Assembly: GCF_009734405.1 (NCBI RefSeq)
Contig: NZ_CP046453.1
Location: 1,426,001 to 1,490,000 of the forward strand
Length of the DNA stretch: 64,000 bases
Direction of reading: 5' to 3'
Source: Corynebacterium comes
Lineage (GTDB): Bacteria > Actinomycetota > Actinomycetes > Mycobacteriales > Mycobacteriaceae
The number at the start of each line of letters is the position of its first letter. Positions within the stretch are counted from its first letter, which is position 1. Under the pieces are notes generated by a model. That model was given only the letters and a program-made list of their open reading frames with translations, did not search any database and had not been told where the DNA came from. The position numbers were made by a program, and so were the translations under genes. Positions 32,505 through 41,823 of the stretch are shown here, one piece after another.

Positions 32505-33053
32505 TCAGTCCTGCGGCATGTAGCGGCTCTCGAGTACACGGAACTCGGAGACGGCCTTGACCACGGCCGCGCCGTCGGAGGCCTGCATCGCCCACATCGG
32601 GACGTACTCGAACTCGGGGAGCTCCAGGCGGGCCATACGGGCGCCCTCCGGGAAGAAGAGCCCGTACACCACGGCCCAGGGGTAGAAACGGGTGCCGATG
32701 ATGTTGCGGATCTCCACGCCGTCGGCGTTCGCCCGCACGCGCGGGCGGGTGAAGGCGAGGTAGCCGAGAATCGAGATGACCACGCCCACGAAGGGGAACG
32801 CCAGCTTGTCGATGAAGGTGACGGTGGCGCCGGTGAACTCCAGGTCCAGGAAATAGCCCATGAAGAAGTGCACCGCCATGACCACCACGACCACGATCCA
32901 GGCCAGTCGCTTCAGGGACGGGGACCGGACCTCGAGCTCCCAGGGCCTGACGGTCGTTCTCGCGTGCGGGTCCAGCGCGGCGTAGAGGGCGCGCTCCTCG
33001 TCTGTCAGCGGTCGGCGGCTGGTGTTCTCGGCTTCCACATTCTTCTCACTCAC
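32505..33053 (-). CDS. Conserved membrane protein with PH-like domain
   Basis: A 182-residue protein with a charged N-terminus (about 45 residues), two hydrophobic segments (about 50-67 and 82-100) and a C-terminal globular part (VRANADGVEIRNIIG onward) that resembles bacterial PH domains. The function is unknown; orthologues sit between uvrC and ribH in corynebacteria. The GTG at 33051-33053 is chosen because TAGACT stands 7 nt upstream; an ATG at 33080 would lie within ribH and upstream of that box. Confidence 0.75.
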   Translation of the reverse strand: MSEKNVEAENTSRRPLTDEERALYAALDPHARTTVRPWELEVRSPSLKRLAWIVVVVVMAVHFFMGYFLDLEFTGATVTFIDKLAFPFVGVVISILGYLAFTRPRVRANADGVEIRNIIGTRFYPWAVVYGLFFPEGARMARLELPEFEYVPMWAMQASDGAAVVKAVSEFRVLESRYMPQD

Positions 33054-33060
33054 GTCAGTC

Positions 33061-33066
33061 AGTCTA
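33061..33066 (-). promoter_or_regulatory. -10 box TAGACT made from the ribH stop codon
   Basis: The TAG stop of ribH (33064-33066) forms the first three bases of TAGACT, which stands 7 nt before the next GTG start. A separate leaderless promoter for the PH-like gene is implied. Confidence 0.45.
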
Positions 33067-33546
33067 TCCCCGGAGTCCACGAAGTCGACTCAGGGTCAGC
33101 GCGGCGTCGAGGGCGGCAGCCATCGCCTCGCCCCCCTTGTCCTCGACCGAGTCGGGGAATCCGGCACGGTCGAGGGCCTGCTGCTGATCATTCGTGGTGA
33201 GCACGCCGTTGCCGATCGGGGTGGACTCGTCGAGGGCGATTCGGGTCAGCCCCTCGGTGACGGAGTCACAGACATAGTCGAAGTGGGGGGTCCCGCCCCG
33301 GATGACGCATCCCAGCGCCACCACGGCATCATGGGTCCGCGCGAGTTCCTGGACGACCACGGGAAGCTCGAGGGCGCCCATCACGTGTGCCTCGGTGAGC
33401 TTCTCGACGCCCGCCTCCCGCGCCGTCTCGACGGCACGTCGACGCATCTGTTCACAGATCTCGGTGTTCCAGCGGGCGGTGACGACCGCGACGCTCAGGC
33501 CCGCGGCGTCGATACGCCCGCCTGCGGGAAGTCCTTCTTTGCTCAC
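33064..33546 (-). CDS. ribH: 6,7-dimethyl-8-ribityllumazine synthase
   Basis: A 160-residue lumazine synthase, the penultimate enzyme of riboflavin synthesis; it condenses the pyrimidine from the RibD branch with dihydroxybutanone phosphate. Seen are [19 protein letters not shown] and [19 protein letters not shown] (substrate-binding and catalytic histidine region). The GTG at 33544-33546 overlaps the ribBA stop (GTGA) and has AAGGA 8 nt upstream. It is the last gene of the rib operon. Confidence 0.95.
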   Translation of the reverse strand: MSKEGLPAGGRIDAAGLSVAVVTARWNTEICEQMRRRAVETAREAGVEKLTEAHVMGALELPVVVQELARTHDAVVALGCVIRGGTPHFDYVCDSVTEGLTRIALDESTPIGNGVLTTNDQQQALDRAGFPDSVEDKGGEAMAAALDAALTLSRLRGLRG

Positions 33547-34820
33547 TTGACCGTTCCTTCGTGCTCGGCTTCCCAACGTGCGACGGCAGGCAGGTCGTGG
33601 CCCATCCGGTCACGCTTGGTGCGCAGATAACGGATGTTGTCCTCGTTCGGCTCCACCGGGACGGAGGTGCGGCCGACGATCTCGACACCGTAGCCCTCCA
33701 ACGCCGCGCACTTGGTGGGGTTGTTGGTCATCAGCGAGGCAGAGGGAACGCCCAGCTCCCGGAGGATCTGGCCGGCCGCCGAGTATTCGCGGGCGTCGGC
33801 GGGCAGGCCCTGCTCCAGGTTGGCGTCGACGGTGTCCAGGCCGAGGTCCTGCAGGCGGTAGGCCTCCAGCTTGGACATCAGGCCGATGCCGCGGCCCTCG
33901 TGGCCCCGCAGGTAGATGATGACTCCCCGGCCGGCCTCCTGCACCATGCGCATCGACTCGTGCAGCTGGGGGCCGCAGTCACAGCGTCGGGAGGCGAAGA
34001 CGTCACCGGTCAGGCACTCGGAATGGACGCGGACCAGCACCGCCTCCTCGCCGGTGACGTCGCCTGCGACCAACGCGACGAACTCGGTGCCGTCGATCTG
34101 GTGGCGGTAACCGACCACACGGAACTCCCCGAATTCGGTCGGGAGGTTGGTCTCCACGAGACGCTCGACCTGGGTTTCGGTGCGACGGCGATGTTCGATG
34201 AGCTGCTCGATCGAGATGAGCGCGAGGTCGTGCTCGTCGGCGAAACGACGCAGCTCCGGGCCGCGTGCCATGTCCGTCGGGTCCTCCTCGGAGACGATCT
34301 CGCACAGCACGCCGGCGGGACGCAGACCGGCCAGCACGGCCAGGTCGATGGAGGCCTCGGTGTGGCCGTCCCGGGCGAGCACTCCACCCGCCACCGCGCG
34401 CAGCGGTACGACATGTCCCGGACGGGTGAGGTCCCGGCGGTTGGTGGTGGGGCTGGCCAGTCGCTGGATGGTTTCCGCGCGGGAGGCTGCGGAGATGCCC
34501 GTGCTGCCGGTCGCTGCGTCGACGGTGACGGTGTAGGCGGTGTGACGGGCGTCCTCGTTACGCGCCACCATGGGCGGCAGACCGAGGCGGTCGCAGTCCT
34601 CGTTGGTCAGCGCGGCGCAGATGTAGCCGGAGCTGTACCTGACCATGAAGGCCACCAGCTCCGGTGTCGCCAGCTCCGCCGCGAAGATGAGGTCACCTTC
34701 GTTCTCACGGTCCTCGTCGTCCACGACGACGACCGCCTTGCCCGCCGCGATGTCGGCGATGGCGCGTTCAACGGTGTCCAGGCGCAGGCGGCCGTTCAGG
34801 TCCACAGATTCGTCACTCAC
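33543..34820 (-). CDS. ribBA: Bifunctional DHBP synthase / GTP cyclohydrolase II
   Basis: A 425-residue fusion that makes both riboflavin precursors. The N-terminal 3,4-dihydroxy-2-butanone 4-phosphate synthase has [16 protein letters not shown]. The C-terminal GTP cyclohydrolase II (from about residue 215) has the zinc site [17 protein letters not shown] and [10 protein letters not shown]. The GTG at 34818-34820 gives the usual beginning ([11 protein letters not shown]); a TTG three codons upstream is possible. The gene is called ribA in C. glutamicum. Confidence 0.94.
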   Translation of the reverse strand: MSDESVDLNGRLRLDTVERAIADIAAGKAVVVVDDEDRENEGDLIFAAELATPELVAFMVRYSSGYICAALTNEDCDRLGLPPMVARNEDARHTAYTVTVDAATGSTGISAASRAETIQRLASPTTNRRDLTRPGHVVPLRAVAGGVLARDGHTEASIDLAVLAGLRPAGVLCEIVSEEDPTDMARGPELRRFADEHDLALISIEQLIEHRRRTETQVERLVETNLPTEFGEFRVVGYRHQIDGTEFVALVAGDVTGEEAVLVRVHSECLTGDVFASRRCDCGPQLHESMRMVQEAGRGVIIYLRGHEGRGIGLMSKLEAYRLQDLGLDTVDANLEQGLPADAREYSAAGQILRELGVPSASLMTNNPTKCAALEGYGVEIVGRTSVPVEPNEDNIRYLRTKRDRMGHDLPAVARWEAEHEGTVK

Positions 34821-34831
34821 GAATGCCAACC

Positions 34832-35452
34832 TTAGCCCTCGTTACCGTCGGGCCGGCCTTCGACCCTGTCACCGAGCATCTTCTCCACGTACTTGGCCAG
34901 TACATCGACCTCGATGTTGACCACGTCGCCCTCCGACAGCTGGCCGTGAGTGGTTTCCGCCAGGGTGGTCGGGATGAGGGAGACCTCGAACCAGTCCTCC
35001 CCCACCGCAGAGACAGTCAAGGACGTGCCGTTGACTGCGATGGATCCCTTCTCCACGACGTAGCGCGCCAGGTCCTGGCCCAGCGAGAAACGCAGGACGT
35101 CCCAGTTTTCCGAGGATGTCCGGCCCAGCAGACGCGAGGTGCCGTCCACGTGGCCCTGCATGATGTGGCCACCCAGGCGGGCACCAGCGGCCAGAGCACG
35201 CTCAAGGTTGACCGGCGAGCCCACGACGAGCTGCCCCAGCCCGGTGCGGTCCAGGGATTCCTGCATGACGTCCGCCGTGAAACGGCGCCCGTCGAAGTCG
35301 GTGACCGTCAGGCACACGCCGTTGACGGCGATGGAGTCGCCGAACGCGGCGTCGGAAAGCACCTTGGGAGCCTCGATGGTGAGACGGAGGGCATCTCCCT
35401 GAGGTTCGAGGGCGGCGACGGTGCCGACCTCCTCGACGAGTCCGGTGAACAT
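34832..35452 (-). CDS. ribE: Riboflavin synthase alpha chain
   Basis: A 206-residue enzyme that dismutates two lumazines to riboflavin. It consists of two lumazine-binding repeats, starting with [12 protein letters not shown] and about residue 98 ([15 protein letters not shown]); each contains a C/S-L-T-V strand ([14 protein letters not shown]). It is called ribC in Gram-positive nomenclature. It starts 4 nt after ribD stops. Confidence 0.95.
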   Translation of the reverse strand: MFTGLVEEVGTVAALEPQGDALRLTIEAPKVLSDAAFGDSIAVNGVCLTVTDFDGRRFTADVMQESLDRTGLGQLVVGSPVNLERALAAGARLGGHIMQGHVDGTSRLLGRTSSENWDVLRFSLGQDLARYVVEKGSIAVNGTSLTVSAVGEDWFEVSLIPTTLAETTHGQLSEGDVVNIEVDVLAKYVEKMLGDRVEGRPDGNEG

Positions 35453-35456
35453 ACGG

Positions 35457-36449
35457 TCAGTCCTTTCGGGTCAGTTCCAGCAGCACGTCGTTGCCCAGTC
35501 GGGTGATGTTCTGCAGGTCAAATGTCGCGGCGTCGGCCAGTGTCAGACCGATCGCCTCGGTGAGCACGGAGCGGCCCTGGCCGAGAAGCGTCGGGGCGAT
35601 GTACGCCTGGATCGCGTCCACCGTGCCGGACTCCATGAACCCGGACGCCAGGTGGGCGCCGCCCTCCACGAGGACGTCGCGGGCACCTTCATCCCACAAC
35701 CGCCAGAGGGCGTCGGGAATTCCCCGGTACTGCTCAAAACCCAGGTGGTGGAGGTTACGGGCGTGGCCCGTCAACGAGCGGCCGCCGATGACCACCCGAC
35801 GCGGCTGGTTGGGCAGTTCGACGTCCCCGTCCCGCGCAGTGAGCGAGGGATTGTCCGCGATCGCCGTGCCGGTGCCGATGATGACGGCATCCCGCTTCGT
35901 CCGGTCCCGATGGACGTGGCGGCGGGCCTCATCGCCGGTGATCCACCGGCTCGTGCCGTCCAGCGCGGCAGTGAAACCGTCGAGTGTCTGGGCGAACTTC
36001 AGGGTCACGTGCGGGCGATTTCTCCGCACCGCCGTCAACCACGGCCGGAGCGTATCGACGTCCCGGTCGATCCTCTCGACCCCCACCCCCTGCTGCCGCA
36101 GGTAGTCCGCCCCGCCCTCCGCCTTCGGGTTCGGGTCCGCGTGACAGTAGTAGACGAACTCGATGCCGGCCGCGACCAGCGCCTGCGCGCAGGGACCCGT
36201 CAGGCCGGTGTGGTTGCAGGGCTCCAGCGTGACGACGGCCGTACCACCCTCCGCCAGATCACCCGCCTCGCGTAGCGCCACGATCTCGGCGTGTGCTTCG
36301 CCTGCGGGTTCCGTGGCGCCCGTGCCGACCAGGTTGCCCTGCCTGTCGAGGATCGCCGCACCTACCGGCGGATTCGGACTCGTCGTCCCGCGCACGGACT
36401 CACCCGCCGCGATGGCCGCCCCGAGGGCCGGCTCGATGCTGTATTCCAT
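35457..36449 (-). CDS. ribD: Bifunctional riboflavin deaminase-reductase
   Basis: A 330-residue fusion of a cytidine-deaminase-like domain and a DHFR-like reductase, covering the second and third steps from GTP. The zinc site is HAEIVALREAG with PCNHTGLTGPC. The reductase half begins at about residue 145 (RPHVTLKFAQTLDGFTA) and includes VLVEGGAHLASGFM. The ATG at 36447-36449 has GAGGA 3 nt upstream and lies 7 nt after rpe. It is called ribG in C. glutamicum. Confidence 0.94.
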   Translation of the reverse strand: MEYSIEPALGAAIAAGESVRGTTSPNPPVGAAILDRQGNLVGTGATEPAGEAHAEIVALREAGDLAEGGTAVVTLEPCNHTGLTGPCAQALVAAGIEFVYYCHADPNPKAEGGADYLRQQGVGVERIDRDVDTLRPWLTAVRRNRPHVTLKFAQTLDGFTAALDGTSRWITGDEARRHVHRDRTKRDAVIIGTGTAIADNPSLTARDGDVELPNQPRRVVIGGRSLTGHARNLHHLGFEQYRGIPDALWRLWDEGARDVLVEGGAHLASGFMESGTVDAIQAYIAPTLLGQGRSVLTEAIGLTLADAATFDLQNITRLGNDVLLELTRKD

Positions 36450-36456
36450 GTCTTCC

Positions 36457-37113
36457 TCAGACAGTCGCCAGCGCACGCAGCTCGTCGATGGCTGCCGCGC
36501 GATCCTCCCGGCGGTACACCGCCGAACCTGCGACGAAGGCGTCACAGCCCGCTTCCGCGGCCTGCGCGATCGTCTTCTCGGAGATGCCGCCGTCGATCTC
36601 GATGAGGGTGCCCAGCTTCTTCTCGTCGATGGTCGCACGCAGCGTACGGACCTTATCCAGCATCTCCGGCATGAAGGACTGGCCGCCGAAGCCAGGCTCG
36701 ACGCTCATCACCAGCACGAGATCGAACTCCGCGAGATCCGCCAGGTAGGGCTCGATCGGGGTGCCCGGCTTCAACGAGAAGCCGGCACGCACACCCTCCT
36801 TGCGCAGTTTCCGGGCCAACGCCACGTGATCGTCGGTGGCTTCGACGTGGAAGATGATGCAGTCGGCGCCGGCGTTGATGTAGGTGTCGACCCACTTCTC
36901 CGGGTTCTCGATCATCAGGTGCACGTCCAGCTCCTGATCGGTGATCTGGTGCACGGTCGACGTGATCTCCGGGCCGAAGGAGAGGTTGGGGACGAAGTGG
37001 CCGTCCATGATGTCCACGTGGATCCAGTCCGCGTTGGCGACGGCGCGTACCTCCTCCCCCAGCTTTGAGAAGTCGGCGGCGAGGATGCTAGGTGCGATGA
37101 TCGGGGTAGCCAT
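36457..37113 (-). CDS. rpe: Ribulose-phosphate 3-epimerase
   Basis: A 218-residue TIM-barrel enzyme that interconverts ribulose 5-phosphate and xylulose 5-phosphate. Seen are APSILAADFSKLGEE, the metal-binding DWIHVDIMDGHFVPNLSFG, and VMSVEPGFGGQSFMPEML. The ATG at 37111-37113 gives the family length and has TAGACT 7 nt upstream, implying a leaderless transcript that continues into ribD-ribE-ribBA-ribH. Ribulose 5-phosphate is also the substrate of RibBA. Confidence 0.95.
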   Translation of the reverse strand: MATPIIAPSILAADFSKLGEEVRAVANADWIHVDIMDGHFVPNLSFGPEITSTVHQITDQELDVHLMIENPEKWVDTYINAGADCIIFHVEATDDHVALARKLRKEGVRAGFSLKPGTPIEPYLADLAEFDLVLVMSVEPGFGGQSFMPEMLDKVRTLRATIDEKKLGTLIEIDGGISEKTIAQAAEAGCDAFVAGSAVYRREDRAAAIDELRALATV

Positions 37114-37120
37114 GGCACCG

Positions 37121-37126
37121 AGTCTA
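37121..37126 (-). promoter_or_regulatory. -10 box TAGACT of rpe and the rib operon (leaderless)
   Basis: TAGACT on the minus strand, 7 nt, then the rpe ATG. No FMN riboswitch-like structure could be recognised between here and 37257. Confidence 0.5.
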
Positions 37127-37257
37127 CGCTGACGGGACATGTCCCAGATGCCTGGCTCACCAGGATGTGAGCGTCAGAGATGCTGGGAGGAGGACCTTCA
37201 CCGTGGCTCTCCGGTTGGTTGATTGTGACGCCCGTGGTGACCGCAGGGCGGAACCTT

Positions 37258-38142
37258 CTACGGCACCTCCGGCTCATCCTCCCGGCGCGACCGGGTCCGG
37301 CGCCGACGACGGCGCACCACCGGCAGCACCACGGCGGCGGATGCCGCGAGAATCAGCAGCCACGGCAACAGTCCCATGAACACGATGAGCACCGATTCCA
37401 GGGAGTGCACGAACGCAGCCCAGGCCCTCTCGAAGGCGTTGGGCGGGCGGTATCCGTCATCGTCGGCGGTGAAGGTCACCGTCAAGGTCGACAACGCCAC
37501 CTGATCCGCCAGATAGTCCAGCTGGGCGGTGAGCGAATCAAGATCGGCCTGCCGTTGCGTCAGGGTGTTCTCGGCGGCCAGCAGATCCTCCACTGAGCCT
37601 GCGTTGGACATCAACTCGCGCAGACGGTCGATGGAGGTCTGCAGAGCCTGTCGTCGAGCCTCCAGATCAACGCGTTCCTGGCCGACATCCGTCGACTGAG
37701 TGGACTGCGCCACCACCTCCCCGTGGTCTGCCAGGGAACCGACCACCGTCTGATATTTTTCCGCAGGCACCCGTGCGGTGACCACGGCCTGCAGCTGATC
37801 GGAGCGGGTGATGGTCTCCGAGCTGGCGATCCGGCCGCCCTGGTCACGGACCATGGTGGCGAAGTTCGTGGCGGCCGCCGCGGGGTCCCCGGTCTGCACG
37901 GTGGCGGAGCCCGTGGTGATCACCTCGGCGCGGACGTCCTCAGCGGCGGAGTCAGCGGATGACCTCTCTGCCGGAGCGGGTGCAGGCTCAGCCGCTCCGT
38001 CACCGGTGAAGCCGTCCCGGATCTGCTGCTGTTCCCACGAATCTGCACCGCAGGCGGTCAGCGTCACCGGTGCCATAAACCCCAGCACCACCGCACATGC
38101 CAACGCGGCGCTGAACTTGCGGGAGGCCCTTGCCGTGTTCAT
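37258..38142 (-). CDS. DUF4349-type lipoprotein
   Basis: A 294-residue protein. It begins with a lipoprotein signal peptide (hydrophobic residues 11-27) and the lipobox LTAC, acylated cysteine C31. A Pro/Ala/Ser linker, a beta-rich domain and a coiled coil (about 175-220; DLEARRQALQTSIDRLRELM region) follow. A membrane segment near 255-280 and a tail of consecutive arginines end it. This is the layout of DUF4349 proteins, whose function is unknown. The ATG at 38140-38142 has TAAGGT 7 nt upstream. Confidence 0.8.
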   Translation of the reverse strand: MNTARASRKFSAALACAVVLGFMAPVTLTACGADSWEQQQIRDGFTGDGAAEPAPAPAERSSADSAAEDVRAEVITTGSATVQTGDPAAAATNFATMVRDQGGRIASSETITRSDQLQAVVTARVPAEKYQTVVGSLADHGEVVAQSTQSTDVGQERVDLEARRQALQTSIDRLRELMSNAGSVEDLLAAENTLTQRQADLDSLTAQLDYLADQVALSTLTVTFTADDDGYRPPNAFERAWAAFVHSLESVLIVFMGLLPWLLILAASAAVVLPVVRRRRRRTRSRREDEPEVP

Positions 38143-38149
38143 ATTGCCC

Positions 38150-38155
38150 ACCTTA
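38150..38155 (-). promoter_or_regulatory. -10 box TAAGGT of the DUF4349 lipoprotein gene (leaderless)
   Basis: TAAGGT on the minus strand stands 7 nt before the ATG at 38140-38142. Confidence 0.4.
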
Positions 38156-38220
38156 GTGAACTGGGCGTGACGAGGACGGCCTACCACAGGGACGCCGAGG
38201 GGCATCGGGAAGCGGGATGG

Positions 38221-38258
38221 TTGTCCACAGTCATCGGCACGATGAGGTGTTGTCCACA
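38221..38258 (+). promoter_or_regulatory. Two DnaA-box-like repeats
   Basis: TTGTCCACAGTC occurs twice in direct orientation, at 38221-38232 and 38250-38261; the repeat units start 29 bp apart. Its first nine bases, TTGTCCACA, equal the DnaA box described for high-GC actinobacteria. The pair sits between two divergent genes. Confidence 0.5.
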
Positions 38259-38341
38259 GTCGGGCCGGGGTGCCACTCGCGGGTGATGGCCGGCCGTGGT
38301 GGGCTGGGCAGGACACCAGAGATGACAGAGAGGGAACCACC

Positions 38342-39487
38342 ATGACCACCATCAGTCAGATCAGACTGCGGACGATGACGATCACCCTGCGCGGCGCCTA
38401 CCGGCCCTTCGAGCGCCACCTCGCTTTCGCCACCGACATGCGGGTGGACGAACTCATCGACCGAACCTGCATCGCGCTCGGCCGCTGCCCCACCCCGGAC
38501 GCCGTCCTCAAGGTGGGCGACATCTACATAGGCCGCGGGGCGTACCATTTCAGCCACCCTGACCTGCGGACCGAGCTCATGCAGGAGTGCCTGCCGGAAG
38601 AAGTCACATCGATGGAGCTGATCCTGGGCCGGCTCGACGGGTGGGTCTTCGACGTCACGTTGGGGGACAGCCCCGCCTGGTCCCTCGATGAGGCCCGGAT
38701 ACAGCTGACCGACACCGTACCGCTGCTGCCCGGACCACAGATCCGGCTGCCGGAGTTCAACGCGGTCGCAATGGTCGACGCCGGACATCCCCTGCCCCCG
38801 GACCTGGAGCGCGCCATCATCGTCGACTCCCTGCTCGAGCACATGGCCCCGGAGATCCCCGACCCCACGACCGCCATGGAGCTGTACACCCTCCTGCTGG
38901 AGGCCGGGCAGCCTTTCGCGTTGCCGCAGATCGAACCCCTCATGCGCATTACCCCCGACATTGAGGTGCTCTTCGAACTGCTCAGGCTCGCGGCCGGCGA
39001 GAACGCGCCCCGGATGACCAAATCCGGTTTCCTGCCGGTGAAGTGCACCCGCCAGCTTGTGGAGAAGTTCCCGGTGCTGCACCCCGACCCGGAGCACCCC
39101 AAACCCCAGGGTGGTTACTTCCGTTACTCCTACTCATCGAAGGACGTCACGGTGCTCACGAGCATCCTCGAACTCGGACGCCGGGTGGGGGTTATCACTG
39201 CAGAACCGGGGGAATCGCTCACGGTCACTGACTTCGGCCGGGAGGTCCTGAGGGGCGAAGAGGGGGTGCTGGTCAGGCTGAAGGCAGAGATCCTCCGCAC
39301 CCGGATCAGTGCGGTGCCCTACCCCACCCTCACGGCTCCGGAGAGTCCGGGGCTGACCTTCGACCAGTTCCTGAGCCAGCAGGAACCCCCGGTCAGGTAC
39401 CGCCGACAGTACGGGGACGAGTACGAGTACCTGCCCTCCATCAACGAGGTCCCCCTGGAGCGCTGGCGCGACCCCGACCTGTTCTGA
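38342..39487 (+). CDS. Hypothetical protein, probable pRiA4b ORF-3-like domain
   Basis: A 381-residue soluble protein. The first 140 residues look like a diverged plasmid pRiA4b ORF-3 domain: a beta strand MTITLRGAYRPFERHLAF, a helix (VDELIDRTCIAL), then LDGWVFDVTLGDSPAW in the place of the family's Y-x-Y-D-F-G-D-x-W. The remaining 240 residues are unrecognised and predicted globular, ending in an acidic tyrosine-rich part. GAGAGGGA lies upstream of the ATG. The gene is preceded by two DnaA-box-like repeats and is not part of the conserved metabolic clusters around it, so it looks accessory. Confidence 0.65.
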   Translation: MTTISQIRLRTMTITLRGAYRPFERHLAFATDMRVDELIDRTCIALGRCPTPDAVLKVGDIYIGRGAYHFSHPDLRTELMQECLPEEVTSMELILGRLDGWVFDVTLGDSPAWSLDEARIQLTDTVPLLPGPQIRLPEFNAVAMVDAGHPLPPDLERAIIVDSLLEHMAPEIPDPTTAMELYTLLLEAGQPFALPQIEPLMRITPDIEVLFELLRLAAGENAPRMTKSGFLPVKCTRQLVEKFPVLHPDPEHPKPQGGYFRYSYSSKDVTVLTSILELGRRVGVITAEPGESLTVTDFGREVLRGEEGVLVRLKAEILRTRISAVPYPTLTAPESPGLTFDQFLSQQEPPVRYRRQYGDEYEYLPSINEVPLERWRDPDLF

Positions 39488-39561
39488 CCTGTGTGCCGGT
39501 GGTGTGTGAGAATCAGGGCACTGCCCGCAGAAACCTCTCCCATCGGAAGGACTGTTCCACC

Positions 39562-40335
39562 GTGACCCCCCAACACACCGACACCCCGCTCGTTCTCAGC
39601 CGTGACCACGAGCCCGAGGTGGGCGGGCTCATCCGGGAGATCCGGCTCAACAACCATCCCAAGCGCAACTGCCTCAACATCCCCATGGTCGAGGCGATCG
39701 AGGCGGCCCTGCTCGAAGCCGTGGCGGACGGCGCGCGGGTGGTGCTCCTCCACGGCGAGGGCACGGTCTTCTCCTCCGGTGCTGACCTGTCCGGTGACGT
39801 CTACTCCGGCGGCTTCTACCCGCAGCTGCTGCACATGTTGGGAACGGTCCAGACCCTGCCCATCCCGGTGGTGGCCTGGGTCAACGGCCCGGCGATCGGC
39901 GCGGGCACCCAGCTGGCCATGGCCTGTGACCTGCGGGTCGTGTCCGACTCCGCACTGTTCCGGGTACCCATCGCCGACGTGGCGATCGCTCTGGACGAGG
40001 TGACCATCGCAACCCTGGAGAACCTCGTCGGCGGCTCACTGGCCCGCATGATGCTTTTCACCGGCGGGTCGCTGTCCCATGAGCAGGCGGTGGCCTCCGG
40101 CTTCGCCGTCTCCGGGGGCGGCTTCGATGAGGCCATGGCACTGGCCCAGTTGATAGCCGCCAAGGCTCCCCTGACGATGCGCCACCTCAAGTACGAGTTC
40201 TCCCGTACCTCGCACCGCCCCTACGACAAAACATCCCGCGACGAGGTCGCCGCGGCTGCCTGGCATTCGGCAGACGTCGAGGAGTCCAGGGCCGCGCGCG
40301 CCGAGAAGCGCGCCCCACGGTTCCAGGGCCGCTAG
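39562..40335 (+). CDS. Enoyl-CoA hydratase/isomerase family protein
   Basis: A 257-residue crotonase-fold protein. The two oxyanion-hole segments are visible: VFSSGADLSG and WVNGPAIGAGTQLAMACDLRV. The usual catalytic glutamates in the following helix are not obvious (PIADVAIALDEVTIATLENLVGG), so the reaction may differ from hydration. The GTG at 39562 follows AAGGA; the frame is open for 23 codons upstream without a ribosome site. Its stop codon abuts the stop of rsmB. Confidence 0.8.
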   Translation: MTPQHTDTPLVLSRDHEPEVGGLIREIRLNNHPKRNCLNIPMVEAIEAALLEAVADGARVVLLHGEGTVFSSGADLSGDVYSGGFYPQLLHMLGTVQTLPIPVVAWVNGPAIGAGTQLAMACDLRVVSDSALFRVPIADVAIALDEVTIATLENLVGGSLARMMLFTGGSLSHEQAVASGFAVSGGGFDEAMALAQLIAAKAPLTMRHLKYEFSRTSHRPYDKTSRDEVAAAAWHSADVEESRAARAEKRAPRFQGR

Positions 40336-41823
40336 TTAGTTTCCCTCTCCTCGGCGCAGCACCGCGAAGAACATCGCGTCCGTGCCGTGGCGGTGGGGCC
40401 ACATCTGGACGCTCTTCTCGTTGCCCACATCAGACATCGGTGCAACCAGGTCATGCGCGTCGACCTCGACGGCGCCGAGTTCCTTCACGGCCTTGTCCAC
40501 GATCGCGCGGGTTTCGCGGAGATCCGGCGAACAGGTCGAGTACACGACGACGCCACCGGGGCGGACGAGCTTCAGCGCGGATGCCAGCAGGTCGTACTGG
40601 AGGGGGCTGAGTCCTGCGATGTCGCTCTCCGACTTACGCCAGCGCGCCTCGGGACGGCGCCGCAGGGCGCCGAGGCCGGAGCAGGGGGCGTCGACCAGCA
40701 CCCGGTCATAGCCGGGCTCGAGGCCCGGGTCGCGCCCGTCGGCGACGTGAACCGTGACGGGCAGGCCGCGGGTGATCTTCTCCACCAGTTTTGCTCGGTG
40801 CGGGGAGACTTCGACGGCGTCGACATGGGCGGCGTCGATACGCGCGAGCGCACCCATGAGCGCTGCCTTGCCACCTGGGCCGGCGCACAGGTCGAGCCAG
40901 CGGCCGGTGTCCTCGCCCTCGAGGGACGCCTCGACGACGGCGCGGGCGACCAGCTGGGAGCCTTCGTCCTGCACGGCGGCCAGGCCCTCCCGGACAGGTT
41001 CGAGGTCGCCGGGATCACCGGAGCCGAGGTGGACGGCGTAGGGCGAGTACTCGCCCTCCTCACCCCCGGTGATCAATGCGAGCTCCTCGGCGCTGATCTC
41101 CCCGGGGCGTGCGACGAGATGGACGCCCGGTCGCTCGGAATCCGCGCTGAGAGCGTCCTCCAGGTCCCCCAGGCCCAGAACCCGAGAGAAGGACTCAGCG
41201 ATCCAGGTCGGGTGCGCGTTGCGGAACGCCGCCGCAGCGATCTCGCCGGGCGGGGTGAGGATCTCGATCCACTTCTCCGGGGGCGTGCGTGAGATGGTAC
41301 GCATGATGGCGTTCGCGAAGCCCTTGGCATGCTCGTTTCCGGTTGCCTCCACCAGGCGCACGGTCGTGTCGACGGCTGCATGGGGCTCCACCCGCGTGTA
41401 GAGCAGCTGGTAGGCGCCCAGCCGCAGGGCGTCCAGAACCTCCGGAGCGATCTGATCGAGCGAACGCGTGGAACTCTCAGCGATGACGGCGTCGAGCACA
41501 CCCATGGTGCGCAGCGTGCCGTAGGTGATCTCCGTGGTGAACGCGGCGTCGCGGTCCACGATCTTCCGCTCTTTGAGCAGGCGCGGCAGGATCAGGTTGG
41601 CGTACGCCTCATCCTCCCGCACCCGGGTGAGCACCTCATGCGCCAGCTGGCGCGGGGCATCCAGGCCCGGGAACTTCCGCGGCGCGGGCTTCTCTGGCCC
41701 ACCCTTTTTCCCGGTGGGTTTCCCGCCCTTCGGCCGCGACCGCTGAGGCCTCGCCTTCGACGGAGTCGCCTCCTGCTTGCCGGGCTCGGCGCCCTTGGAC
41801 CTGGACCTGAATCCACCACTCAT
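40336..41823 (-). CDS. rsmB: RsmB-like 16S rRNA m5C methyltransferase
   Basis: A 495-residue NOL1/NOP2/Sun family enzyme that methylates a cytosine of 16S rRNA. A basic, disordered N-terminus (about 1-50) precedes a NusB-like RNA-binding domain (about 55-180). The SAM site is [17 protein letters not shown], and the two catalytic cysteines are in [15 protein letters not shown] and VVYSTCSPD. The ATG overlaps the fmt stop (ATGA). Often called fmu or sun. Confidence 0.94.
   Translation of the reverse strand: MSGGFRSRSKGAEPGKQEATPSKARPQRSRPKGGKPTGKKGGPEKPAPRKFPGLDAPRQLAHEVLTRVREDEAYANLILPRLLKERKIVDRDAAFTTEITYGTLRTMGVLDAVIAESSTRSLDQIAPEVLDALRLGAYQLLYTRVEPHAAVDTTVRLVEATGNEHAKGFANAIMRTISRTPPEKWIEILTPPGEIAAAAFRNAHPTWIAESFSRVLGLGDLEDALSADSERPGVHLVARPGEISAEELALITGGEEGEYSPYAVHLGSGDPGDLEPVREGLAAVQDEGSQLVARAVVEASLEGEDTGRWLDLCAGPGGKAALMGALARIDAAHVDAVEVSPHRAKLVEKITRGLPVTVHVADGRDPGLEPGYDRVLVDAPCSGLGALRRRPEARWRKSESDIAGLSPLQYDLLASALKLVRPGGVVVYSTCSPDLRETRAIVDKAVKELGAVEVDAHDLVAPMSDVGNEKSVQMWPHRHGTDAMFFAVLRRGEGN

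Noticed and set aside
30426..33200. A 924-codon open frame on the plus strand
   Set aside because: It is antisense to uvrC and the PH-like gene and shows no motif, ribosome site or codon bias of its own.
37114..37257. FMN riboswitch before the rpe-rib operon
   Set aside because: The -10 box stands 7 nt before the rpe start, leaving no leader, and no RFN-like conserved segments are visible.
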